From: Actinotalea subterranea
GTDB taxonomy: Bacteria; Actinomycetota; Actinomycetes; Actinomycetales; Cellulomonadaceae
DNA length: 64,000 bases
Direction of reading: 5' to 3'
Assembly (NCBI RefSeq): GCF_008364845.1
Contig: NZ_VTTP01000001.1
Coordinates: 457,594 to 521,593, forward strand
Position 1 is the first letter of the stretch. Each line of letters starts with the position of its first letter. Both the position numbers and the translations under genes were made by a program. Positions 53,879-61,594 of this stretch are shown piece by piece. Below the pieces are notes generated by a model that ran no database searches, was not told the origin of the DNA, and worked only from the letters and a program-made list of their open reading frames with translations.

Positions 53879-55186
53879 TCAGTCCTCCAGCACGAGGCAG
53901 GCGAGGCTGTCGCCCGCCCGCACGAGAGTCGTGTCCTCACCGACGACGGCGAGCGCGTTCGCGCCGGCGAGCGCGCGCAGCGACACCTGGCCGGGCTCCC
54001 CGACCGGGGTCACGACGTACCCCTGGCTCGGCGAGCCCGTCACGGTCGCGGGGACGAACTCCCGGCGCCCGGCGGGCGACGCCCACGGACGCGTGACCGC
54101 GGCCCGGAGCGAGGGCCGGAACAGGTCCGCGTGGCCCGCCATGGCGCGCAGGGCAGGACGGACGAAGACCTCGAACGAGATGAGGGCCGCGACCGGGTGG
54201 CCGGGCAGCGCGAACACCGGGACGCCGCCGGGGCTGCCCTCGTCCCCGACACCCAGGCCGTCACGTGCACCGGCGCCGCTCGCGCCCACGAACCCGTCCG
54301 CCTCCTCGTCGGCCGCGCGCACGGTGCCGAAGCCCTGCCGCCGGCCGGGCGTCATCGCGACCTGGTCGAACCGCACCGTCCCGAGCGGTGCCAGCACGTC
54401 CGTCACCGTGTCCCAGGGGCCGGCGCTCAGGCCGCCCGTGATGACCAGGAGGTCGGCGCGCACGAGCTGGTCCGCGAGCACCTCACGCAGGTGGGCGCGG
54501 TCGTCGCTCACCGGGCCGACGCGCACGGCGCTGGCACCGGTGCCCTTGACGGCCGCGGCGAGCGCGTGACCGTCGGCGTCGAACGTCGTCCCGTCCCGAC
54601 GCGGGCGCCCCGGCTCGACGAGCTCGTCACCCACGGACACCACGACCACGCGGGGCGCCGGGTGCACACGGAGCCGCCCTCGGCCCATCGCGGCCGCGAC
54701 CGCGAGATGCCGCGACGCGAGCCGGGTGCCGGCGTGCAGCACCACCTCGCCCGCGGGTGCGTCCTGCCCCGCGGGACGGATGTGCTCGCCCGGCTCGGCC
54801 CCGCCGCGCACCAGGACCTGCGCGCGGCCACGGTCGGTCTGCTCGACCGGGACGACGCAGTCCGCCCCGTGCGGCATCGGCGCGCCGGCCGCCACGAGGA
54901 TGGCCGTGCCGGGGACGTGCCGCATCGCCGCCGTCGCCGTGACGGGTGCGTCATGGACGACCGGCAGCGTCGTGTCCGGCACGGCACCGGGACCGCGCGT
55001 GCCGACGTCGGCCGACCGCACGGCGTACCCGTCGCACCCGGCGACCGCCCAGGCAGGGACGTCCTGCGGCGCGGTCACGTCCTCCGCGAGGATGCAGCCG
55101 TCCGCATCCGCCAGCACCACGTCCAGCGGGGACACCGGACGGGCCGCGGCGAGCACCGCGGCGAGCTGGTCGGAGACAGATCTCAT
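53879..55186 (-). CDS. glp: Gephyrin/MoeA-like protein, probably Glp of the division apparatus
   Basis: A 435-residue MoeA-fold protein. Domain order is that of MoeA: I/II with GCDGYAVR (about 50-57) in place of the usual NSAMDGYA, III with VVVVSVGDELVEPG and VITGGLSAGPWDTV (about 245-258), the loop VAMTPGRRQGFG, FALPGHPVAALISF, then domain IV. The changed NSAMDGYA-type motif and SAGPWD instead of SVGDYD argue for a role other than molybdenum insertion. Its position after galU and before rimJ and glpR matches Glp, an actinobacterial MoeA paralogue that binds FtsZ. A true moco role cannot be excluded. Confidence 0.75.
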   Translation of the reverse strand: MRSVSDQLAAVLAAARPVSPLDVVLADADGCILAEDVTAPQDVPAWAVAGCDGYAVRSADVGTRGPGAVPDTTLPVVHDAPVTATAAMRHVPGTAILVAAGAPMPHGADCVVPVEQTDRGRAQVLVRGGAEPGEHIRPAGQDAPAGEVVLHAGTRLASRHLAVAAAMGRGRLRVHPAPRVVVVSVGDELVEPGRPRRDGTTFDADGHALAAAVKGTGASAVRVGPVSDDRAHLREVLADQLVRADLLVITGGLSAGPWDTVTDVLAPLGTVRFDQVAMTPGRRQGFGTVRAADEEADGFVGASGAGARDGLGVGDEGSPGGVPVFALPGHPVAALISFEVFVRPALRAMAGHADLFRPSLRAAVTRPWASPAGRREFVPATVTGSPSQGYVVTPVGEPGQVSLRALAGANALAVVGEDTTLVRAGDSLACLVLED

Positions 55187-55196
55187 AGGGCCGTCA

Positions 55197-56096
55197 TCAT
55201 GTCAGGGTCGCGACGTACTCCGTGAGCCAGGCGCGCAGGTCGGGGCCGAGGTCGGGGCGGTCGGCGGCGATCCGCACGACGGCCTTGAGGTAGTCGAGCC
55301 GGTCCCCCGTGTCGTAGCGACGGCCGCGGAACACGACGCCGTAGACGCCGCCGCCGTCCTGCGGGCTCATGGACGCGAGCGTGGCGAGCGCGTCGGTGAG
55401 CTGGATCTCGCCGCCGCGGCCCGGGCCGGTCGTCTCGAGGACCCCGAACACCGCGGGGTTCAGCACGTAGCGACCGATCACCGCGAGGTTGCTCGGTGCG
55501 TCCGCGGCGTCCGGCTTCTCCACGAGGCCGGTGACCCGCACCTGGTCCGGATCGCCCGCGTCGGGGTACGGCTCGACGGCCGCGCAGCCGTAGAGGTGGA
55601 CCTGGTCCGGCTCGACCTCGAGCAGGGCGATCACCGAGCCGCCCGTCTTCTCCTGGAGCGCGAGCATCACCGTCAGGAGCTCGTCGCGCTCGTCGATCAG
55701 GTCATCGCCGAGGAGCACCGCGAACGGCTCGTCGCCCACGTGCTGCTTCGCGCACAGCACGGCGTGCCCCAGGCCCTTGGGCTGGCCCTGACGCACGAAG
55801 TGGACGTTCGCGAGCTCGGTCGAGCGCCGGACCTCGGCGAGGCGGGTCGTGTCGCCCTTGGCCTCGAGCGCGCTCTCGAGCTCGGGCACCGAGTCGAAGT
55901 GGTCGGCCAGGGTGCGCTTGGACCGACCGGTGATCATCAGCACGTCGTCGAGGCCGGCGGCGACGGCCTCCTCGACCACGTACTGGATCGCGGGCTTGTC
56001 GACGACCGGGAGCATCTCCTTGGGCGTCGACTTCGTGGCCGGGAGGAACCTCGTCCCGAGGCCGGCGGCGGGGATGACGGCTTTGCGGATGGTCAT
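55197..56096 (-). CDS. galU: UTP-glucose-1-phosphate uridylyltransferase
   Basis: A 299-residue cytoplasmic enzyme that makes UDP-glucose for EPS, glycolipids and glycogen. Hallmarks: VIPAAGLGTRFLPATKSTPK (about 7-26), MLPVVDKPAIQYVVEEAV, LLGDDLID, GLVEKP and RGRRYDTGDRLDYLKA. ATG 56096 is leaderless (TAGCCT 7 nt upstream). It is the first gene of a probable galU-glp-rimJ-glpR operon (10-nt and 2-nt gaps, then 64 nt) and is divergent from the 5-formyl-THF cyclo-ligase gene, the conserved actinobacterial layout. Confidence 0.97.
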   Translation of the reverse strand: MTIRKAVIPAAGLGTRFLPATKSTPKEMLPVVDKPAIQYVVEEAVAAGLDDVLMITGRSKRTLADHFDSVPELESALEAKGDTTRLAEVRRSTELANVHFVRQGQPKGLGHAVLCAKQHVGDEPFAVLLGDDLIDERDELLTVMLALQEKTGGSVIALLEVEPDQVHLYGCAAVEPYPDAGDPDQVRVTGLVEKPDAADAPSNLAVIGRYVLNPAVFGVLETTGPGRGGEIQLTDALATLASMSPQDGGGVYGVVFRGRRYDTGDRLDYLKAVVRIAADRPDLGPDLRAWLTEYVATLT

Positions 56097-56103
56097 GTCG
56101 GGC

Positions 56104-56109
56104 AGGCTA
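56104..56109 (-). promoter_or_regulatory. -10 box of leaderless galU
   Basis: TAGCCT on the minus strand, 7 nt before ATG 56096. Confidence 0.5.
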
Positions 56110-56204
56110 GCCCGCGCAGGCTGCGGCGGCGCTTCGAGCGCGTGAACTCCGCGCAACCGGGTGGCGTGGCACGCACCCGACGCATTCTTTGCGATGATGT
56201 GACC

Positions 56205-56858
56205 ATGAGCACCGCCGCCCAGCCCTACCCTGCACGCGTCGCGGGCCTCGACCCCGGCGAGCTGAAGGAGGCGCTGCGCAAGGACATCCGGGCCGAGCGC
56301 GATCGGCTCACGCCCAAGGCCCGGGCTCGCGCCGCCGAGGACTTCGCGCAGGTCGTCGGGGACCTGCCGCACATCCGGGCCGCACGTGTCGTCGCCGCCT
56401 ACGTGTCGCGGCCGAACGAGCCGGGCACCGTCCCGCTGCTCGAGCGCCTCGCCCAACGGGGCACCCGGATCCTGCTGCCCGTGCTGGGCACCGGGCTCCA
56501 GCGCGACTGGGCATGGTTCACGACGGCCGCCGACCTCGAGGTCCGGGCACCCGGGCGACCGCCCGAGCCGAGCGGTCCCACGCTCGGTGCCGAGGTGCTC
56601 GCCGAGGCCGAGGCGATCGTCGCACCCGCGCTCGCGGTCGACACCGAGGGCGCGCGGCTGGGCCAGGGGGGCGGCTGGTACGACCGGGTGCTCGAGCACG
56701 CGCGGCCTGAGGCACTCGTGCTCGCGATGGTGTACCCGGACGAGGTGTACGACGCCACGACGCGCCCGCTGCCGCGCGAGCCGCACGACCGTCCGGTCGA
56801 CGTGGTGGCCACGCCGACCACCTACCGCTGGCTCAGGAGGTCTCCGGACGGAGCGTGA
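56205..56858 (+). CDS. 5-formyltetrahydrofolate cyclo-ligase
   Basis: A 217-residue cytoplasmic enzyme that turns 5-formyl-THF into 5,10-methenyl-THF with ATP. Hallmarks: LRKDIRAERDRLTPKARA near the N-terminus, VAAYVSRPNEPGTVPLLERL, VAPALAVDTEGARLGQGGGW with the glycine-rich GQGGGWYDR (about 165-173), and the C-terminal RPVDVVATPT. ATG 56205 has a GATGAT hexamer 6 nt upstream and no ribosome site. Its 3' end overlaps the penicillin-acylase-family gene on the other strand by 26 bp. Confidence 0.93.
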   Translation: MSTAAQPYPARVAGLDPGELKEALRKDIRAERDRLTPKARARAAEDFAQVVGDLPHIRAARVVAAYVSRPNEPGTVPLLERLAQRGTRILLPVLGTGLQRDWAWFTTAADLEVRAPGRPPEPSGPTLGAEVLAEAEAIVAPALAVDTEGARLGQGGGWYDRVLEHARPEALVLAMVYPDEVYDATTRPLPREPHDRPVDVVATPTTYRWLRRSPDGA

Positions 56859-59427
56859 GCTCGCGCGACGACGCCTCGCGCACCGCCTCGGCCGAGAACG
56901 GCCACGGGAACGTCTCGCCCCGGGCCCACGCGGCGAACTGGTCCGTGTAGTGGACGCTGCCCGGGTGCCCCGAGGTGCCCGTGAGCGTGACCCACGTCGA
57001 GGCGTCGAGGTCCGCGAGGTCGACGACCATGCGCATCGACGGGGCCGAGGTGACCTCGAACGAGCCCGTCGAGGCGTCCCAGGCGGTCGCGTTGACGATC
57101 GACGAGCCGCCGCTCACCGGGAGCGGACGCGGGTTCACGAGCTGACGCACGGCGCCGGGGACGCCCTCGCCCCCGAGGACCGCGTGCTCGGGCGCGGCGG
57201 TGTGCAGACGGCCCCACTCCCAGTCGCCCGCGTCCTTGCTCAGGTCGACCGTGAGCCGCAGGCGGGCCGTCGTCAGGGTGCGCGACAGGATCTCGTCACG
57301 GCTCTCGACGACGTTGACGGTCCGTCTGTCGTCCCACCACGCGCTGTCCGGCTGCTCGAGCAGGCGCACCACCACCTCGAGCCACCTGCTGTCGCCGCTG
57401 GGCCACTCCTCCTCGGGCAGGTCGTCCCAGAACGTCAGCTCGAGCAGCGTCGACCACACGGCCGCGAAGTACGCGGCCGCGGCCGAGTCCTCGTCCTGCG
57501 ACAGGTCCCAGTCGCGCAGCAGGTCGACACCCTCCCGCGTGAACGCGCGGTCGACCGCCGCCTCGTCCTCGACGGGTGCCTGCAGCAGCGCAGGGACGAG
57601 CGCCGCGGCGTACGCGCTCCAGGCGTCGTTCTGCATCTGCGAGGTCAGCTCGGCGTCGATGGGCGTGCCCGCCGCGATCGCTTCGTCGAGGAGGTCCCGG
57701 ATGCGCTCCGACCGGTAGCCGTAGTCCCAGTCGGCCGTGAGGAACGGGCCCGCGCCTGACGTCGTGACGGCCTGGTTCGCGGCGACGACGTAGCCGACCG
57801 CCGGGTCGAGCGCCGCCGGCATGTCGGCCGCGTCGACGTACCCCTGCCAGTCGTAGCGCGGGTCCCAGCCCGGCCGGGGCCAGGTGCCGTCGGACGGCAC
57901 GGGGCCGTCGGCGACGCGCTCACGCACCGGGATGAGGCCCGGCGCCTGGTAGCCGATGTGCCCGTCCGTCGTCGCGAACACGATGTTCTGGGAGGGCACC
58001 GCGAAGAGCGCCGCGGCGTCCGCGATGTCCTGGGCGTCCGAGGCCGTCGCGAAGGCGAACACCGCGTCGGCGGTCCTGCCGGGCTCGAGCGCCGTCCAGG
58101 CGAGCGACACCTCGGGGCTGCCGCGGCCGCCGTCGGGCATGGGCGCGGACGCGAGCCGGCCGACGTCGAGCGCTCCCGAGACGATGGGGCCGTGCACGGT
58201 CGAGCGGATCTGGAGCTCCACGGGCTCGCCGCCGTTGACCTCGATGGTCTCCGTCCTGACCTCGAGGGGCACCTGCTCACCGTCACGCAGGTAGGTGCTC
58301 GCGTCCCGGTCCGTGCGCTCCAGGAAGAAGTCCGTGACGTCCGCGCCCAGGTTCGTCAGGCCCCACGCGAGCTCCGCGTTGTGGCCGATGACCACCCCGG
58401 GGAAGCCCGAGAACGTGAAGCCGGACACCGCGAACGGGCAGTCGGAGTCGACCTCCGTGCAGTACAGGCCCATCTGCGACCAGATGCCCGGGGCCGAGAT
58501 CGACAGGTGCGGGTCGTTGGCCAGGAGCGGCTCGCCGGACGCGGTGTGCTCGCCGGACACGACCCACGAGTTGCTGCCGGTGCCGTCCCCCTCGCCGAGC
58601 AGGTGGGGCACGGCGTCGAGCGCCTCACGCACCGAGTCGAGCGCGCGCTGGAGGTCCGCGTCCAGGATGCCGTCGACGTCCGCCGCCGGGTCCGGCTCCA
58701 CGGGTGCCGACGCGGGCGTGACCTCCGACAGGATCGGCGCGTTGACCTCCTGCGGGTAGCGCGGGAACAGCTCGTTGACGCGCGCGACGTCCCGCACCGT
58801 CGAGTACGTCAGGGCGCGCGCGAGCTCGTCGTCGTAGTTGCCGCGCAGGTCCCAGGCCATGGCCTTGAGCCACGCGAGGGAGTCGACCGGGTCCCACGGC
58901 TCGGGCTGCTCGACGTCGACCTGGAGGCCCAGGACCGCGTACTCGAGCGCGAGCGAGTCGGGTTCGCGCTGGTCGAGGTAGCTGTTCACGCCGTCCGCGT
59001 AGGCCTCCAGGTAGCGGCGCGTGTCGTCCGTGAGCAGGTCCCACTCCTGCTCGGCGACGTGCCTCCAGCCGAACGTGCGGATGACCTTGTCCGCGTCGAG
59101 CGCCTCCGGGTTCTCGCCGACGAGCTCCGAGAGCCGGCCCGCCGTCACGTGGCGCCGGTAGTCCATCTCGAAGAACCTGTCCTGCGCGTGCACGAACCCC
59201 TGGGCCCGGAAGAGGTCCTCGGCGTCGTCGGCGTAGATGCTCGGCACGCCCCGCGCGTCCCGCAGGACCGTCACCTCACCCGAGAGCCCGGGGAGCGTGA
59301 GCGTCCCCGAGTCGTCCGGCAGGGGCCGGCGGACCACCGTCGCCCCGAGGGCGAGGACCGCGACGAGCGCCAGGACGAGCGTGGCGGCGGTACCGACGAG
59401 CAGGCGCAGGGAACGACGACGAGGCAC
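56833..59427 (-). CDS. Penicillin acylase family protein (Ntn hydrolase, S45)
   Basis: An 864-residue exported or membrane-tethered amidohydrolase precursor. An N-terminal hydrophobic segment (about 8-30) anchors or exports it. The alpha region (about 45-270) has VLRDARGVPSIYADD and GFVHAQDRFFEMDYRRH. The self-processing nucleophile is Ser285 in GSNSWVVSG, and ANDPHLSI follows. The beta region runs to the C-terminus with VVAANQAV and DWDYGYRSERI. Substrates of such actinobacterial enzymes may be acyl-homoserine lactones, beta-lactams or lipopeptides; the sequence does not say which. GTG 59427 is leaderless (TAGTCT 6 nt upstream). Confidence 0.92.
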   Translation of the reverse strand: MPRRRSLRLLVGTAATLVLALVAVLALGATVVRRPLPDDSGTLTLPGLSGEVTVLRDARGVPSIYADDAEDLFRAQGFVHAQDRFFEMDYRRHVTAGRLSELVGENPEALDADKVIRTFGWRHVAEQEWDLLTDDTRRYLEAYADGVNSYLDQREPDSLALEYAVLGLQVDVEQPEPWDPVDSLAWLKAMAWDLRGNYDDELARALTYSTVRDVARVNELFPRYPQEVNAPILSEVTPASAPVEPDPAADVDGILDADLQRALDSVREALDAVPHLLGEGDGTGSNSWVVSGEHTASGEPLLANDPHLSISAPGIWSQMGLYCTEVDSDCPFAVSGFTFSGFPGVVIGHNAELAWGLTNLGADVTDFFLERTDRDASTYLRDGEQVPLEVRTETIEVNGGEPVELQIRSTVHGPIVSGALDVGRLASAPMPDGGRGSPEVSLAWTALEPGRTADAVFAFATASDAQDIADAAALFAVPSQNIVFATTDGHIGYQAPGLIPVRERVADGPVPSDGTWPRPGWDPRYDWQGYVDAADMPAALDPAVGYVVAANQAVTTSGAGPFLTADWDYGYRSERIRDLLDEAIAAGTPIDAELTSQMQNDAWSAYAAALVPALLQAPVEDEAAVDRAFTREGVDLLRDWDLSQDEDSAAAAYFAAVWSTLLELTFWDDLPEEEWPSGDSRWLEVVVRLLEQPDSAWWDDRRTVNVVESRDEILSRTLTTARLRLTVDLSKDAGDWEWGRLHTAAPEHAVLGGEGVPGAVRQLVNPRPLPVSGGSSIVNATAWDASTGSFEVTSAPSMRMVVDLADLDASTWVTLTGTSGHPGSVHYTDQFAAWARGETFPWPFSAEAVREASSRELTLRPETS

Positions 59428-59433
59428 GGAGCG

Positions 59434-59439
59434 AGACTA
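59434..59439 (-). promoter_or_regulatory. -10 box of leaderless acylase gene
   Basis: TAGTCT on the minus strand, 6 nt before GTG 59427. Confidence 0.5.
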
Positions 59440-59604
59440 ACGGCCCGGCACCCGGTGGGCCGCCGGGCGCCGGGGACCGGCCGGGCCCCGCGCGCGGACG
59501 CGGGGTGCACGGCGACGCGCGCGGCCTCTACTATTGGCACTCGGACGAGTCGAGTGCCAGCCCGCAGGCGCCCGTCGCCGTCCCGGACCGTGATGGAGGA
59601 ACCT

Positions 59605-60057
59605 GTGCCCACCTACGCCTACGCGTGCACGCAGTGCGACCACCGCTTCGACGCCCAGCAGGCGTTCACGGACGCCGCGCTCACGCAGTGCCCCCGCTGC
59701 GGCGGCCGGCTGCGCAAGCTCTTCGGCAACGTCGGCGTCGTGTTCAAGGGCTCGGGCTTCTACCGCAACGACGCACGCTCGGAGAGCAAGGGCGCCAAGA
59801 CCTCCTCCGGCTCGTCCTCGTCCTCGTCGGCCGCCACGGCGGGCTCCGGCGGGTCCGCCGGGTCCGGGGCGACCACGAGCGGGTCCGGCAGCTCGGGTGG
59901 CGGCGACTCGTCGAGCTCCTCGTCCACGGGTGCGGGGTCCACCTCGACCTCCTCCGGGACCTCGACGTCGGGCGCGTCCACCGGGACGAGCGGGTCGTCG
60001 GGCGGCAGCTCGAGCGGGTCCGGGTCGAGCGGCTCGTCGACCGCAGCCTCGAGCTGA
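59605..60057 (+). CDS. FmdB-type zinc ribbon protein with Ser/Gly-rich tail
   Basis: A 150-residue protein. Residues 1-50 form an FmdB regulatory zinc ribbon: PTYAYACTQCDHRFDAQQ and TQCPRCGGRLRKLFG give two Cys-x2-Cys knuckles. Residues 65-150 are almost wholly Ser, Gly, Thr and Ala, a low-complexity tail common in actinobacterial members. GTG 59605 follows GGAGG by 5 nt. The stand-alone family is widespread but its function is not settled; metal or nucleic-acid binding is inferred. It is divergent from the acylase gene and precedes the SAF-domain gene. Confidence 0.88.
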   Translation: MPTYAYACTQCDHRFDAQQAFTDAALTQCPRCGGRLRKLFGNVGVVFKGSGFYRNDARSESKGAKTSSGSSSSSSAATAGSGGSAGSGATTSGSGSSGGGDSSSSSSTGAGSTSTSSGTSTSGASTGTSGSSGGSSSGSGSSGSSTAASS

Positions 60058-60189
60058 CGCCCAGGCGTCACCGAGCAGGCGCCGGCTGACCTCGGGGCGC
60101 CCGCGGTCGTCGTCGTCCACAGGCCCTGACCTCGGTCTGCCCCGCCCCGGTCCCGACGGGTGCGCAGACCCGTCGTCGACCCTCACGCC

Positions 60190-60195
60190 TAGCGT
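60190..60195 (+). promoter_or_regulatory. -10 box of leaderless SAF-domain gene
   Basis: TAGCGT, 6 nt before GTG 60202. Confidence 0.45.
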
Positions 60196-60201
60196 CCGGA
60201 C

Positions 60202-61080
60202 GTGGCCTCGACCGACCTGAAACCTGCCCGGCACCCGCGGCTGCCCCCTCGACGGGCGGTCGCCGTGCGCGTCCTGCTGTGGCGCACCCGACGGATCAGG
60301 GCGGTCCTGCTCCTGGTGCTGGTGGGGCTCGCCCTCGCCAGGCAGGCGGCGCCCCCGCCGCCCGTGAGCGTGCCGGTCGTGGTCGCCGCGCGGGACCTCG
60401 ACGCGGGCAGCGCGCTGGACGCCGCCGACCTGCGCGTCGCCCACGTCCCCGCGGGCCTCGCGCCGCAGGCCGCGCACGCCGACGTGCAGGCACTCGTCGG
60501 GCGGACCGTCGCCGTCGCCGTCCCCCGAGGACTTCCGCTCGTCGACGCGAGCCTGGCCGGCGACAGGTTCGCGGTCGACGCGCCCGAGGGCACCGTCGTG
60601 GTGCCGGTGCAGGTCGGCGCCGGGGCCGTCACGGGCCTGCTCCGCCCCGGCGACCGGGTCGACCTCGTCTCGACGGCCGTGCCCGACCTCTGGACGTCCG
60701 GGTGCGCCGGCACCTTCCCCGGCGGGGCGGAGAGCGACGAGGCCGGGGACGGCGGGGCGGAGACCGATGAGGCCGGGGACGGCGAGCACGACCCGGGTGA
60801 GGCGGGCGCGGACGAGAGCACCGAGGACGGCTCGGCGAGGCAGGAGCAGGCCGCCGCGGACGCTTCAGGCGCGGGCTGCCCGGCACCCGAGCCGGAGGTG
60901 CTCGCCCGGGACGCGGTCGTGCTCGAGGTGCGCTCCGGCGCCGCGCAGGACGGCGGGCTGTCCCTCACGTCCGGCGGGGCCACCGACCCGCTCCTGCTCG
61001 TGGGCGTCACGCCCGACGACGGCGCCCGGCTCGCCTCCCTCGCAGGTTCCGGTGCCGTGGGCGTGGTCCTGGTGCAATGA
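60202..61080 (+). CDS. SAF domain / CpaB-RcpC-like membrane protein
   Basis: A 292-residue protein. A basic N-terminus and one membrane segment (about 33-48, VLLLVLVGLALAR) precede a SAF domain (about 55-120, VVVAARDLDAGSALDAADLR and ALVGRTVAVAVPRGLPLVDA) and an RcpC-like region. A 60-residue acidic insert (about 175-232) with SDEAGDGGAETDEAGDG repeats separates the last two strands. The CpaB family helps assemble Flp/tad pili, but no other pilus gene is nearby; single SAF genes next to fmdB and mscL are usual in actinobacteria. GTG 60202 is leaderless. Confidence 0.8.
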   Translation: MASTDLKPARHPRLPPRRAVAVRVLLWRTRRIRAVLLLVLVGLALARQAAPPPPVSVPVVVAARDLDAGSALDAADLRVAHVPAGLAPQAAHADVQALVGRTVAVAVPRGLPLVDASLAGDRFAVDAPEGTVVVPVQVGAGAVTGLLRPGDRVDLVSTAVPDLWTSGCAGTFPGGAESDEAGDGGAETDEAGDGEHDPGEAGADESTEDGSARQEQAAADASGAGCPAPEPEVLARDAVVLEVRSGAAQDGGLSLTSGGATDPLLLVGVTPDDGARLASLAGSGAVGVVLVQ

Positions 61081-61123
61081 TCCGAGACGTACGCATCCGT
61101 ACACCCCTGGGGGAGGACCCGCC

Positions 61124-61516
61124 ATGATCACCGGCTTCAAGAACTTCATCATGCGAGGCAACGTCATCGACCTCGCCGTCGCGGTGGTCATCGGCGCCGC
61201 GTTCACCTCCGTGGTGACCGCGCTCGTCGAGGGCCTGCTCAACCCGCTCATCGCCGCGATCTTCGGGCAGCCCCAGCTCGACGACGTGTGGATGTTCGAG
61301 GTGAACGGGGCCGTGTTCACGATCGGCGCGGTCCTCGGCGCGATCATCAACTTCCTGCTCGTCGCGGCCGCCGTGTACTTCGTCGTCGTGATGCCCATGA
61401 ACGCGCTCGCCGAACGGCGCAAGCGCGGCGTCGAGCCCGAGCCCGCCGCCCCCGCCGAGGACGTCCTGCTGCTCCAGGAGATCCGGGACCTGCTCGCCGC
61501 GCGACGCGACGTGTGA
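61124..61516 (+). CDS. mscL: Large-conductance mechanosensitive channel
   Basis: A 130-residue inner-membrane channel that opens under osmotic downshock. GFKNFIMRGNVIDLAVAVVI (about 4-23) is the conserved N-terminal helix and start of TM1; TM2 is IGAVLGAIINFLLVAAAVYF (about 68-87). The C-terminal LLLQEIRDLLAARR (about 115-128) forms the cytoplasmic helix bundle. ATG 61124 follows GGGGGAGG. It is 43 nt downstream of the SAF-domain gene and probably co-transcribed with it. Confidence 0.96.
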   Translation: MITGFKNFIMRGNVIDLAVAVVIGAAFTSVVTALVEGLLNPLIAAIFGQPQLDDVWMFEVNGAVFTIGAVLGAIINFLLVAAAVYFVVVMPMNALAERRKRGVEPEPAAPAEDVLLLQEIRDLLAARRDV

Positions 61517-61520
61517 GCGC

Positions 61521-61560
61521 CTGCGCCCGCACCGCCCGGTGACGGGCCGTGCGGGCGCAG
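61521..61560. terminator. Bidirectional terminator after mscL
   Basis: Long hairpin CTGCGCCCGCAC ... GTGCGGGCGCAG (12-bp stem plus an inner CCCG/CGGG), between convergent mscL and the LpqF-like gene. Confidence 0.75.
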
Positions 61561-61594
61561 GGACGTGGGCCTGCGGGCCGGCGGGACCGACGCG

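Noticed and set aside
53879-55186. Annotation as a molybdopterin molybdenumtransferase MoeA
   Set aside because: No other molybdenum-cofactor gene is nearby, key MoeA motifs are altered, and gene order matches the Glp division system. MoeA remains the fallback.
60202-61080. Part of a Flp/tad pilus operon
   Set aside because: Only a single SAF/CpaB-like gene is present. No CpaA, CpaF, TadB/C or pilin gene lies within the window.
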